This document shows positions 52,810 through 61,403 of a stretch of 64,000 nucleotides of DNA, in pieces. This stretch comes from Runella sp. SP2 (GTDB lineage: Bacteria; Bacteroidota; Bacteroidia; Cytophagales; Spirosomataceae), in the NCBI RefSeq assembly GCF_003711225.1, contig NZ_CP031030.1, positions 6,375,501 through 6,439,500 of the forward strand. Direction: 5' to 3'. The notes beneath the pieces are model-generated. The model was not told where the DNA came from. It did not search any database and saw only the letters and a program-made list of their open reading frames with translations. The first letter of the stretch is position 1. Each line of letters starts with the position of its first letter. Both the position numbers and the translations under genes were made by a program.

Positions 52810-54186
52810 TTACGCAAACTGAAATTCTGGCAGGCGCATAATCGCTTTGAGCAACGCTTTGATTTGGTTGTCGGCGCCAGGGGTACTGGTGGACCAGTTG
52901 GCGAGAATCGTACTGCCCAGTAAGGTCGAAAGCAGCGACTGTTTTTTTGCCGCACTTATAGGAAACTGCAAAAAGAGACCCACCATATCGTCCACCAATT
53001 TGGTCGCATCTTCCGACGTTTTGAAGGTACGGGCGTAGGAAACAGGCGTATTAATTTGTTTAAATTGGGTTGCTCTGGCATTTCCCATGTTGTTGACGAT
53101 ATAGTCGGAAAGACTGCCGCGCGTGACAAAAGTGGTTGAGCTAATCCAATCGCGTTGCCCTACCCATCCTTGTACATCTGGGGGGTAAAAAAGTTGTTGT
53201 TGAAGTGCTTGCGTTTGCGTATAGATGTACGGCCAATCGTTGGTCGTATTGACTTGTTCACGAGTTAAATCAAAGGCTTTAAGAATACCCACGGTAATTT
53301 CCATGGGGTTTTTAATTTTGGCGCCTCGGTATTGTGGGTTAAAAAACTCCTCAGAAGTGAGCATAAACTTTAATACGGGGCGTATTTCGTAATTATTTTT
53401 ACGAAATACATCGGCCATTTGCTTGACAAAAGCCTCGTTGGGTTTATAAAACACAAACTCTTTGAATAGCTTGCGACAAACGAACTCGGCCGCTTCGGGT
53501 TTTTCGAGAATCAAGTCCACCACGTCGCCGTGTTTATAGTTGCCCGTTTTTCCAAAAATAGTTTTATTGATATTGGCGAAACGGTTTGGATTGAATACCG
53601 CATTGAGCCCGTTTACTTGCCAACCTGTAAAAGCAAGGGAGGCTTGTTTGATGTCATTTTCGGTATAATTCCCAACGCCAAGCGTAAACAGCTCCATGAT
53701 TTCGCGGGCGTAGTTTTCGTTGGGATTGGTTCCATTACTCAAACGACCGTCCAAGTAAATCAACATGGCAGGGTCGATGGAAATATCTTTGGTTAATTGC
53801 CTAAAATTTCCCCAAGCCGAACGCCGAAATAAGTTGTTTTGAATGTACAAATGCTGCGGGTAGTTGACTTTATCTCGTGCCGAAACGAAGTGATTATGCC
53901 AGAAAAGTGTCATTTTTTCTCGCATATTTGTACCTTCCGACAGCATGAGGTCGTACCACCAGTACGTCATGGCGCGGTAGCGGTCGCCTTCGAGTGAGTT
54001 ATTGACAGGCGTTTCCGTTACCCAGTCTCCTGGAGATGAAGGAAGCGGTCGGTCGGCCAATAATTCCTTCTCAACAAAGTCGTTGAGCGTTGTGTATGAT
54101 AACGCTTTGTCGAGGTCTTTGCGAGAATAACCAAACAGGCAGCGAGACAGCAGGTGTTTGGCGTTAGAAACATCCCACACTGGCAT
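52810..54186 (-). CDS. DUF1800 domain protein
   Basis: A 458-residue protein. The start is AKHLLSRCLFGYSRKDLDKAL, then MTLFWHNHFVSARDKV, NENYARELMELFTLGVGNYTENDIKQASLAFTGW-type signature (here NENYAREIMELFTLGVGNY) and NPMEITVGILKAFD. These are diagnostic of DUF1800, widely coupled to DUF1501 in Bacteroidota and Planctomycetes and thought to act together in the envelope. No signal peptide is evident at the chosen start. It is the first gene of the pair; an intergenic gap of 138 bp separates it from the divergent cutC. Confidence 0.9.
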   Translation of the reverse strand: MPVWDVSNAKHLLSRCLFGYSRKDLDKALSYTTLNDFVEKELLADRPLPSSPGDWVTETPVNNSLEGDRYRAMTYWWYDLMLSEGTNMREKMTLFWHNHFVSARDKVNYPQHLYIQNNLFRRSAWGNFRQLTKDISIDPAMLIYLDGRLSNGTNPNENYAREIMELFTLGVGNYTENDIKQASLAFTGWQVNGLNAVFNPNRFANINKTIFGKTGNYKHGDVVDLILEKPEAAEFVCRKLFKEFVFYKPNEAFVKQMADVFRKNNYEIRPVLKFMLTSEEFFNPQYRGAKIKNPMEITVGILKAFDLTREQVNTTNDWPYIYTQTQALQQQLFYPPDVQGWVGQRDWISSTTFVTRGSLSDYIVNNMGNARATQFKQINTPVSYARTFKTSEDATKLVDDMVGLFLQFPISAAKKQSLLSTLLGSTILANWSTSTPGADNQIKALLKAIMRLPEFQFA

Positions 54187-54324
54187 AGTAGATAGTGATT
54201 AGAGGGTACTTTGCTGATAGCATTTTAGGTTAGACAAAGGTATATAAAAAAGGTTTAATAAGGGAGGTTAGCCTTTTTTAGTAGCCCAATGAATTAATAA
54301 AAAACAAACCAAAAATAAATAAGA

Positions 54325-55074
54325 ATGCAGGTAGAAGTTTGTGCGTTTTCGATAGAGTCGTGTCTGAATGCCCAGCAGGCGGGAGCTACGCGCATTGAGT
54401 TATGTGGCGGGTTATACGAAGGAGGAACGACGCCCAGTTATGGGTTGATAAAAAGAGCCAGAGAAGTAACAACGCTTCAACTATACGTCATGATTCGCCC
54501 CAGGGGTGGGGATTTTTGTTACGACGACGAAGAGTTTTTAGTAATGAAACAAGACATCGAATTGGCCAAAGAGTTGGGGGCAGATGGTGTCGTATTTGGA
54601 TTGCTTTTACCAACGGGTGAAGTGGATGAAGTACGTACGGCCGAATTGGTCGCATTAGCGAAGCCTTTGCAAGTAACTTTTCACCGTGCTTTTGACGTGG
54701 CCAAAAATCCATTTGAAGCGTTAGAGGCGGTTATTCGGACGGGGGCAGTGCGTATTTTGACGTCGGGACAAGAAAATTCGGCTTTGGACGGCGCGGAGTT
54801 ATTGACCCAATTAGCCAAAAAAGCCGCAGGACGAATAGACTTAATGGCAGGAAGTGGAGTAAATGTTATGAATGCCGTGCAATTGGCGCAAACAGGCGTG
54901 CAAGCACTCCACCTTACGGGTAAGGCCGCTCGAAAAGGCCAAATGATTTATCAGAAAGAAGGAGTGAGTATGGCTTCCGTCTTACCCACCGACGAGTACG
55001 AGATTATTTACAGTGATGCCCTCAAAATCAGGTCAGTAGTAGAAGCTGTAAATGATAAAAAAGACAATTATTAA
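54325..55074 (+). CDS. cutC: CutC family protein
   Basis: A 249-residue TIM-barrel protein. Landmarks are VEVCAFSIESCLNAQQAGATRIELCGGLYEGGTTPSYG, MIRPRGGDFCY, GADGVVFGLLLPTGEVD, VTFHRAFDVAKNPFEALE and RILTSGQENSALDG. CutC has been named for copper homeostasis, but a copper role is disputed and the reaction is unknown. Cytosolic, of usual length. It is transcribed toward nagB, with an A/T-rich gap of 81 bp containing a -7 box. Confidence 0.93.
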   Translation: MQVEVCAFSIESCLNAQQAGATRIELCGGLYEGGTTPSYGLIKRAREVTTLQLYVMIRPRGGDFCYDDEEFLVMKQDIELAKELGADGVVFGLLLPTGEVDEVRTAELVALAKPLQVTFHRAFDVAKNPFEALEAVIRTGAVRILTSGQENSALDGAELLTQLAKKAAGRIDLMAGSGVNVMNAVQLAQTGVQALHLTGKAARKGQMIYQKEGVSMASVLPTDEYEIIYSDALKIRSVVEAVNDKKDNY

Positions 55075-55116
55075 ATTTTTTTATTAATTTAAGTCGCTTA
55101 TTATCTTACAAATAGA

Positions 55117-55124
55117 TACCTTTG
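55117..55124 (+). promoter_or_regulatory. -7 box upstream of nagB
   Basis: TACCTTTG matches TAnnTTTG and lies 32 bp before the nagB start codon at 55156. The A/T-rich stretch 55081-55116 contains no exact TTTG -33 box. Confidence 0.5.
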
Positions 55125-55155
55125 TCGCCGTAAACTACTCCTTCTTTTGACAAAC

Positions 55156-57114
55156 ATGATTACCGAACCTTTAATGATTCAAGCACAAGCCGCTGACAGC
55201 AATTTGTCAAACGGTATGGTAGGTCAGGCTATCACCTACGAAAAAATTCCGACTCAGATTTACGCCGATGCCAAAGATGCTTCGCGCGCCGTGGCGCAAG
55301 AAATCGCTGATTTGATTCGGGCTAAGCAGAAGGAAGGCAAAAATTGTGTGTTAGGCTTGGCGACGGGGTCGTCACCTAAAACGGTGTATGCCGAACTCAT
55401 CAAAATGCACCGCGAAGAAGGATTGAGTTTCAAAAACGTAGTGTCGTTCAATTTGGATGAATACTACCCCATGCAGCCCGATTCGATTCATAGCTACGTG
55501 CGTTTTATGCGCGAGCAATTGTTTGACCACGTGGACATTCCTAAGGAAAATTACTTTATTCCCGACGGAACGGTACCTTCGGCGCTTATCGCTGATTTTG
55601 CCCAGCGTTACGACAACAAAATGAACGCAATGGGCGGTATCGACTTTCAACTTCTTGGAATTGGAGGAAACGGTCACATTGGTTTTAACGAACCAGGCTC
55701 GTTGATTAACTCACGTACCCGTTTGATGACGCTCGACCACTCTACCCGCGCTGCTGCGGCGATGGAGTTTGGAGGGCTTCACCATGTACCCAAAAAAGCG
55801 ATTACGATGGGAGTTTCGTCCATCATGAACGCCAAACGGGTGGTGTTGCTGGCATGGGGCGAGCGCAAAGCCCCCATGATTAAGTCGTCGGTAGAGGGCC
55901 CCGTGAGCGAGCTTGTGCCTGCGTCGTACTTGCAAGCACATCCTAACGTGGCGTTTTTTGTAGATACGCGGGCGGCTTCAGAACTAACCCGAGTGAAATC
56001 ACCGTGGTTGGTGGATACCGTTGAATGGGACAATTCAATGATTAAGAAGGCGGTAACGCATCTTTCATTGACCCTTCAAAAACCAATTTTGAAACTCACT
56101 ACCAAAGATTACAATGACAATGGTATGAGTGATATGTTGGCTGCTCACGGTTCTGCATACGATATTAATATCAACGTTTTCAATCAGTTACAACATACCA
56201 TCACAGGATGGCCAGGAGGTAAACCAAACGCCGATGATACGCACCGCCCTGAGCGCGCGCATCCTGCGAAAAAACGCGTGATTCTCTTCAGCCCACACCC
56301 CGACGATGACATTATTTCGATGGGAGGGACGTTCCAGCGTTTGGTGGACCAAGGACACGAGGTTCACGTTGCGTACCAAACGTCAGGGAACATTGCCGTG
56401 GCCGACGACGAGGCGTTCCGCTTTATCGACTTTGTGGTGGATTACAACCAGAAATTCGGTATCGAAAGCCCTGCCGCGATGAAGATTTTTGATGACGCAA
56501 AAGCGTTTTTGAAAACGAAAAAAGACAGCGAAATAGATACGCCAGAAGTACGTTACGTGAAAGGCATCATTCGTCGCGGAGAAGCAAAAGCAACGTGCCG
56601 TTTTGTCGGAACGGAGCATTTTCATTTCCTCGACATGCCGTTCTACGAAACAGGTACGGTACAGAAAAAGCCAATTGGCCCAGAGGACGTCAAAATCATT
56701 GCCGATTTGATTGAGGAAATCAAGCCACACCAAATCTACGCAGCGGGCGACTTTGCCGACCCTCACGGAACCCACAAAGTATGCTGGGATGCCATTGAAG
56801 CGGCTTTGGGACAATTGAAGCACAAAAACTTTATGAAAGATTGCTGGGTGTGGTTGTACCGTGGCGCTTGGGCGGAGTGGGATATTCACGAAATCGAAAT
56901 GGCGGTGCCAATGAGCCCCGACCAAGTGGTGAAAAAGCGGATGGGTATCTTCAAACACCAATCACAAAAAGACGGAGTGGTGTTTCAAGGGGAAGACTCA
57001 CGTGAGTTTTGGCAACGTGCCGAAGAACGCAACAGCGGAACGGCCAAACTCTACGACCAGCTTGGCTTGGCCGAATACGAGGCGATGGAAGCCTTCGTTC
57101 GTTGGCATTTTTAA
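55156..57114 (+). CDS. nagB: Glucosamine-6-phosphate deaminase fused to a PIG-L/LmbE-type deacetylase domain
   Basis: A 652-residue two-domain protein. Residues 1-290 are NagB, which converts glucosamine 6-phosphate to fructose 6-phosphate and ammonia: LGLATGSSPKTVYAELI, FNLDEYYPMQPDSIHSYV, LLGIGGNGHIGFNEPGSL and ITMGVSSIMNAKRV. Residues about 374-640 are a PIG-L (LmbE-like) zinc deacetylase with the metal motif HPDDD in ILFSPHPDDDIISMG and later FADPHGTHKVCW. The two domains would link de-N-acetylation with deamination of amino sugars. ATG 55156 is preferred to TTG 55147. A terminator follows at 57151. Confidence 0.93.
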   Translation: MITEPLMIQAQAADSNLSNGMVGQAITYEKIPTQIYADAKDASRAVAQEIADLIRAKQKEGKNCVLGLATGSSPKTVYAELIKMHREEGLSFKNVVSFNLDEYYPMQPDSIHSYVRFMREQLFDHVDIPKENYFIPDGTVPSALIADFAQRYDNKMNAMGGIDFQLLGIGGNGHIGFNEPGSLINSRTRLMTLDHSTRAAAAMEFGGLHHVPKKAITMGVSSIMNAKRVVLLAWGERKAPMIKSSVEGPVSELVPASYLQAHPNVAFFVDTRAASELTRVKSPWLVDTVEWDNSMIKKAVTHLSLTLQKPILKLTTKDYNDNGMSDMLAAHGSAYDININVFNQLQHTITGWPGGKPNADDTHRPERAHPAKKRVILFSPHPDDDIISMGGTFQRLVDQGHEVHVAYQTSGNIAVADDEAFRFIDFVVDYNQKFGIESPAAMKIFDDAKAFLKTKKDSEIDTPEVRYVKGIIRRGEAKATCRFVGTEHFHFLDMPFYETGTVQKKPIGPEDVKIIADLIEEIKPHQIYAAGDFADPHGTHKVCWDAIEAALGQLKHKNFMKDCWVWLYRGAWAEWDIHEIEMAVPMSPDQVVKKRMGIFKHQSQKDGVVFQGEDSREFWQRAEERNSGTAKLYDQLGLAEYEAMEAFVRWHF

Positions 57115-57150
57115 ACTAGCGTATAGGTTTCCAAATCAATAATTTTTAAG

Positions 57151-57186
57151 CATCGGTCGGTGAATAACTGGCCGATGTTTTTTTGT
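57151..57186 (+). terminator. Rho-independent terminator of nagB
   Basis: CATCGGTC (57151-57158) pairs with GGCCGATG (57170-57177) with one G-T pair, followed by TTTTTTTG. It lies 37 bp after the nagB stop. Confidence 0.8.
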
Positions 57187-57195
57187 GCAAAATTC

Positions 57196-57203
57196 TATCT
57201 TTG
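57196..57203 (+). promoter_or_regulatory. -7 box upstream of the DUF486 gene
   Basis: TATCTTTG matches TAnnTTTG and lies 20 bp before the start codon at 57224, a usual distance. It is placed right after the nagB terminator, consistent with an independent unit. No -33 box at normal spacing was seen. Confidence 0.55.
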
Positions 57204-57223
57204 TGCTTTAAAACATCACGTAT

Positions 57224-57553
57224 ATGCGCACTGTTATTTTGTTATTTCTTTCCAATGTTTTTATGACAACCGCTTGGTATTGGCACCTCAAATACAAAGA
57301 TACTGACTTGTGGAAGGTGGTGGTTATTAGTTGGTTAATTGCATTTTTTGAGTATTGTATTGCCGTTCCAGCCAATCGAATTGGCTCTTATGAATTCAAC
57401 GCATTCGAGCTTAAAACCATCCAAGAAGTTGTCAGCTTGGTCGTCTTTGTTGGATTTGCTGTTTTTTACCTCAAAGAAGAACTTCGCTGGAATTATCTTG
57501 TGGGTTTTGCCTTGATTATACTTGCGGTATTCTTTATCTTTAAGAAGTGGTAA
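57224..57553 (+). CDS. DMT-family membrane protein (DUF486)
   Basis: A 109-residue protein with four hydrophobic segments. VILLFLSNVFMTTAWYWHLK, ISWLIAFFEYCIAVPANRIG and FELKTIQEVVSLVVFVGFAVFYL are the DUF486 signature. These small four-helix proteins belong to the drug/metabolite transporter superfamily and are thought to dimerise. Substrate unknown. Confidence 0.9.
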   Translation: MRTVILLFLSNVFMTTAWYWHLKYKDTDLWKVVVISWLIAFFEYCIAVPANRIGSYEFNAFELKTIQEVVSLVVFVGFAVFYLKEELRWNYLVGFALIILAVFFIFKKW

Positions 57554-57622
57554 TGCCTTCACGTGCAACAGTCGTTTTGGGATGTGCGTATAGGTGATTA
57601 GGGCACTCAAAAAACGACGGCA

Positions 57623-59389
57623 ATGAGGAAAATTCTATGGATATTGGGGTTTTGGTGGGGGAGTTGGCTGTGGAGTTATGGTCAGGTAGATTGTGGAAAC
57701 ATCGGTTTTGAAACAGGAACAACCCAAGGATGGACGTTGACTAACGGAAACATTGGCCTTGCGGGAATTCAGCTTATTTATCTAAATGAAGTCGCGGGTA
57801 CGTTCGACAATGGCCACCTGATTACCAAAATAAGCGATGGCAACGACCCCAACGTCACACGTGAAGCGTTACCGATGGTGGCGCCAGGAAGCCAGTATTC
57901 GATTCGTATTGGTAACGGCACCGCTAACCGTGGGTCGAGATTTGACCGAATTAAAACCACGTTTATTGTTTCGCCCGATAACACTCTTTTCCAGTACAAA
58001 TTTGCCGTTGTACTCAACAAAGACCAAAATGATACCCACCAGTCCCACCAAAAGCCTGGCTTTAGTTTACTGATTTATGATGAAAATAAAACGCCGATTG
58101 GGTGTAGCTATTACGATGTGCAGCTAACTAGGGCAGGGGTGGTTGCTGGATTTAAAGCGCAAAGTACCACGGTAGAATACCGCCCTTGGACTACGGGCGC
58201 GATTGACCTTCGTAATTACGTCGGTAGGCAACTGACGGTTGAGGTAACAGCCCACGGGTGTACGCAACGAGGCCACTACGGTTATGCGTATTTTGATGCG
58301 CAGTGTTTGAAGGCCGAAATTAAGGCTAGTTCAATTTGTCCCGATGCCAGCGGTTATTTGACTTTGGTCGCTCCCGATGGTTTTGCTTCCTACAAATGGA
58401 ATACGGGTGAAACGACCACAAGCATTAGAATAAAACCCAAAATAGGGGATAAGTATTTTGTAAAAGTAGTAGCGCCGTCGAGTTTGGACGAGTCCTGTGA
58501 GTTGCAGTTGGATTATACTGTCAAACACCAAAAAGCGGATACAACCATTAACAAAACCATTTGTGAAGGTGAAAGCTTCACCGTAGGAACTACGGCTTAC
58601 CGAACATCAGGAAAGTACGTTACAAAAATTGACCGTGGGGAAAGTTGCGACAGCACAGTCACGCTCAATCTTACGGTCAAACCCTTGGCTCGCCACTCCC
58701 AAAAAGTAACGATTTGTGAAGGCCAAACGCTGACCGTTGGTACAGTTGCATACACAACGGCAGGGATATATACCACTACTATCTCACGTCCTTCGCTTTG
58801 CGACAGTATTGTTACGACGACGTTGGTGGTGGACAAAATAGAACTTTCCGTACAACCCACCGAAGTAGCGGTTGCGGAAGGAGATAGCGCACAGCTACGT
58901 GCGACGCTGGTTTCGACCTTTGCCAATGCCAATTATACTTACCGCTGGGAACCCGAACAAGGGCTGTCGTGTGCCACTTGTGCCGTAACGTGGGCTTATC
59001 CAGAAATGACCACAAAATACAAATTGACGGTCACGAATGCGGATAAAACTTGCCAGAAGGTAGCCGAGGCACGCGTCAAAATTATTCAGTGTGGTGTTTA
59101 TACACCCGATGTTTTTTCACCCAACGATGACCAACAAAACGACGTATTTTTTGTGCAAGCGGGTGATTGCGTCAAACAAATCAAAGAAATGACGATTTAC
59201 AGTCGTTGGGGAGAAGTCATATTTCACCAAGCCAATGTTCCCATTTCTCAGCCTGCATATGGTTGGGATGGTAAGTACCTAGGGCAGTTGCTAGGTGTAG
59301 GTACGTTTCCTTACCGAATCACGATTGAGTTTACCGACCCCGAACTGAACTCCTACACTTTCACGGGTGTTGTGATGTTGATGAAGTAA
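57623..59389 (+). CDS. Secreted protein with gliding-motility CHU_C C-terminal domain
   Basis: A 588-residue protein with signal peptide (ILWILGFWWGSWLWSYGQ). Residues 20-235 form a jelly-roll-like domain (DCGNIGFETGTTQGWTL), then beta-sandwich repeats with cysteine pairs (INKTICEGESFTVG, KVTICEGQTLTVG) follow. The C-terminal 90 residues (VYTPDVFSPNDDQQNDVFFV, MTIYSRWGEVIFH, TYRITI-like FPYRITIEF, FTGVVMLMK) match CHU_C, the type B sorting domain of type IX secretion. It is likely exported to the cell surface. Monocistronic by position. Confidence 0.9.
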   Translation: MRKILWILGFWWGSWLWSYGQVDCGNIGFETGTTQGWTLTNGNIGLAGIQLIYLNEVAGTFDNGHLITKISDGNDPNVTREALPMVAPGSQYSIRIGNGTANRGSRFDRIKTTFIVSPDNTLFQYKFAVVLNKDQNDTHQSHQKPGFSLLIYDENKTPIGCSYYDVQLTRAGVVAGFKAQSTTVEYRPWTTGAIDLRNYVGRQLTVEVTAHGCTQRGHYGYAYFDAQCLKAEIKASSICPDASGYLTLVAPDGFASYKWNTGETTTSIRIKPKIGDKYFVKVVAPSSLDESCELQLDYTVKHQKADTTINKTICEGESFTVGTTAYRTSGKYVTKIDRGESCDSTVTLNLTVKPLARHSQKVTICEGQTLTVGTVAYTTAGIYTTTISRPSLCDSIVTTTLVVDKIELSVQPTEVAVAEGDSAQLRATLVSTFANANYTYRWEPEQGLSCATCAVTWAYPEMTTKYKLTVTNADKTCQKVAEARVKIIQCGVYTPDVFSPNDDQQNDVFFVQAGDCVKQIKEMTIYSRWGEVIFHQANVPISQPAYGWDGKYLGQLLGVGTFPYRITIEFTDPELNSYTFTGVVMLMK

Positions 59390-59410
59390 GGACACGCTAC
59401 TACTTGAATC

Positions 59411-59623
59411 TACCCACGCGTCTTGGAAACAATCGGGTCAGCCTGTACTTCGGCGTCGATTGACCCTTCGCACGTATTGATGGCCTTGGGAATGACCGAA
59501 ACCGAGGCGTTTTCGTGTATTCGATTTAGTTTGGGGCGGTTTAATACTGATGCCGAAATCCCGCAAGTAGTAGAGGAAGTCAAGAAGGTGGTGGGACAAT
59601 TGCGGGCGATGAGTGGTAAATAA
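59411..59623 (+). pseudogene. C-terminal remnant of a cysteine desulfurase
   Basis: The frame reads GSACTSASIDPSHVLMALGM and then FSCIRFSLGRFNTDAEI, the last 65-70 residues of NifS/IscS-like cysteine desulfurases, including the active-site cysteine loop SACTS. A stop lies 3 codons before the fragment (TGA at 59405-59407), and there is no ATG. The PLP domain, about 300 residues, is missing, so this is a stump left by a deletion or rearrangement. Confidence 0.85.
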
Positions 59624-59662
59624 GCTCTTTTGTCACGCTGTAAGCGTCTGAAACCCTTAATA

Positions 59663-59965
59663 TCAAAACTCCACTTTTAATTTTAAATGACCTCCCAGTC
59701 CCTCATGTATGATACGAAAAAGCGTAGAAAGGCGAATATCAGAAGCATCATTCTCAATACGTGAAATGTAAGATTTGTTAGTCCCTATTTTAGCGGCCAA
59801 CTCAGCTTGGGTCATATTTTTGCTTTTACGGGCTTCTTCTATTAATACCCCAATCTTGAAAGCTTCATAGCGTTGTTCCCAGTTTTCTCGTGCCTCAGTA
59901 CCACGAGGGCCGTATTTGAGGTCTAAAATATCTTCTAAAGAGGTAATGTTAGGATTGTTTGTCAT
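59663..59965 (-). CDS. XRE-family helix-turn-helix protein (HigA-like)
   Basis: A 100-residue protein. After an N-terminal region (SLEDILDLKYGPRGTEARENW) comes a Cro/C1-type HTH: LIEEARKSKNMTQAELAAKIGTNKSYISRIENDASDIRL. This layout matches HigA-like antitoxins encoded downstream of a RelE/HigB-type toxin. Here the upstream sequence is repeat material with no toxin, so it appears unpaired. ATG 59965 is preferred; a GTG at 59992 would lie inside a repeat copy. Confidence 0.82.
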   Translation of the reverse strand: MTNNPNITSLEDILDLKYGPRGTEARENWEQRYEAFKIGVLIEEARKSKNMTQAELAAKIGTNKSYISRIENDASDIRLSTLFRIIHEGLGGHLKLKVEF

Positions 59966-60247
59966 CGAAATAGGCTTTTTATCTTTTGTCACGCTTCAAG
60001 GTCTGAAATCGTTTTTGGGAAAGTGCCCGACGTTAAAAACGCATCTTCCAGAGGTTAGAGATAAAGGCTTTTAGCCAAACACAAACCAGCGTGGGCAGCC
60101 CCAGCGGGGCAAAATCTTGCGGGGCCGCCCGTGCGGTAGAAAAAAGGTAATTTCCCCACCCATGGAGCCCCGTAGGGGTGGGTATAAGGGACGTTAATTT
60201 GTCACGCTGTAAGCGTCTGACTTCTTCTAAATTAGAAATTAGATGAG

Positions 60248-60583
60248 TCATTTAAGTTCCTGTACTATTCGGATTAGTTCTTTCAATTCTTTATCATTGA
60301 GGCTTGAACGTTCTGATTTATCATAAATAGAAAGTAAATAAAGTTCATTATCATTAACATACACGCAAGTGATAACCCTTGCCCCACCTGATTTTCCTTT
60401 GTTTTTGCTGCCTATTGAGAGTCGTATTTTATAGCAACCATCACCCAGTGAGGTTCCCTGAAAGGGCTGGTCTTTAAGACTTTCAATGAGGCTCAAAAGC
60501 TCGCCTTTCAGTGAAGGGAATTTTTTAATGAGCCTTTTAGCTTGCCTTTGAAAAGGGGAAATAGGTATTATATCAAAGCTCAT
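60248..60583 (-). CDS. RelE/ParE-family toxin
   Basis: A 111-residue protein with the RelE fold pattern: ISPFQRQAKRLIKKFPSLKGELLSLIESL, then GCYKIRLSIGSKNKGKSGGARVITCVYVNDNELYLLSIYDKSE. Such toxins cut mRNA at the ribosome. It overlaps the antitoxin gene by 11 bp, so the two are translated in a coupled way. The GKSGGARVI segment with Arg is as expected for active members. Confidence 0.85.
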   Translation of the reverse strand: MSFDIIPISPFQRQAKRLIKKFPSLKGELLSLIESLKDQPFQGTSLGDGCYKIRLSIGSKNKGKSGGARVITCVYVNDNELYLLSIYDKSERSSLNDKELKELIRIVQELK

Positions 60584-60788
60584 TTAAAAAATCGGTTAGA
60601 CTTGGCTTGGGTAGTTTTCCCTCACGTATTAGTTTGACCTCTTCAAATGCTTCAAGCAGTTCTTCGCGGTGTAGTTGCTTTGATGTATCGGGCAAATCCA
60701 ACTTTTTGCGGATGCTTTCCCACTCTTCAATCGGAATAAATACCCCTGTAATATGCCCCGTGTGGTCTGATAGGTACTGTAAGTTCAT
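60573..60788 (-). CDS. Antitoxin of the RelE-type pair
   Basis: A 71-residue acidic protein. The N-terminal half (LQYLSDHTGHITGVFIPIEEWE) resembles a small YefM/Phd-like or HTH-less antitoxin fold, and the C-terminal half is helical with ELLEAFEEVKLIREGKLPKPSLTDFLNEL, probably the toxin-wrapping segment. It precedes the toxin and overlaps it, typical antitoxin-first order. Function assigned mainly from context. Confidence 0.75.
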   Translation of the reverse strand: MNLQYLSDHTGHITGVFIPIEEWESIRKKLDLPDTSKQLHREELLEAFEEVKLIREGKLPKPSLTDFLNEL

Positions 60789-61013
60789 GGCTCAGACGTT
60801 ATAAGAATAATTAGTTTATATGACGAAGATACAAAAAGCCGATTCTTTCACCAAACCTACCCTTTTGTCACGATGTAAGCGTCTGAAATTTTGTGGGAAA
60901 GAAGCCACGCGTTAAAAACGCATCTTTCAGAGGTTTGAGACTCAGTGCAAGCCAATCATCCAACAGCCCCAGCGGGGCGAAATCTTAGTAGAAAAAGAGC
61001 GATTATCCACACC

Positions 61014-61334
61014 TCATTTCTTAAACACATTTTTTCGATGCCATTCAAAATTAGCCAACGACGGCCAAAAATCCTTGTCATTGGGCAGTACGATTGTCTT
61101 ACCCTCCATTTTTGAAAAACTGTACTCGCTCTGAGTGTTTTCCTTAAAGGATGGGGAAAGTATCACTTCATAGCTATCATTGATTGAAATCAAGCCTCGG
61201 TCAAAAGCGCGGTGTAAATTGGGACAAAGCGCGATACCGTTGGTTAGGCTATTGTCGAAACTTTTGGCAAATGGTACAATGTGACAAGCATCTACCATTG
61301 TAATCGTAAATAAAGCCGAAACTTGTCTATCCAT
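61014..61334 (-). pseudogene. C-terminal fragment of an HNH endonuclease
   Basis: The frame encodes VDACHIVPFAKSFDNSLTNGIALCPNLHRAFDRGLISI and ends FEWHRKNVFKK, the complete tail of HNH endonucleases of the putative restriction type. Full-length members are about 300 residues; the N-terminal two thirds are missing, and the frame begins beside the hairpin at 61350. The residual HNH core lacks its first part, so activity is doubtful. Confidence 0.7.
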
Positions 61335-61349
61335 GATTTTAACCAATTA

Positions 61350-61390
61350 CCCACAAAAAAAGCCGTGAAACTCACGGCTTTTTTTGTGGG
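61350..61390 (-). terminator. Long hairpin terminator of the thioredoxin gene
   Basis: A perfect 19-bp stem (arms 61350-61368 and 61372-61390) has the 3-nt loop AAC. The GC core AGCCGTGA/TCACGGCT is flanked by A7 and T7 runs, so it works on both strands. It lies 14 bp after the thioredoxin stop codon on the minus strand. Confidence 0.88.
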
Positions 61391-61403
61391 GCTGAGTCCC
61401 AAA

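Larger units (their letters stand above)
59628..60888. repeat. Four dispersed copies of a short repeat around an XRE and toxin-antitoxin island
   Basis: TTTTGTCACGCTGTAAGCGT and the following CTGAAA occur at 59628-59653, 60198-60220 (shorter) and, with one or more changes, at 59984-60008 and 60863-60888. ACGCTGTAAGCGT is palindromic. Two longer companions, AACGCATCTTCCAGAGGTT and AGCCCCAGCGGGGC, occur near 60040-60110 and again near 60917-60980. The repeats frame the noncoding pieces of this island and look like remnants of a mobile or recombining element. Confidence 0.75.

Noticed and set aside
60033-60251. A 72-codon frame upstream of the XRE gene as its missing toxin
   Set aside because: It reads through repeat material (GCCCCAGCGGGGC), has no toxin-like pattern, and starts inside another repeat copy.
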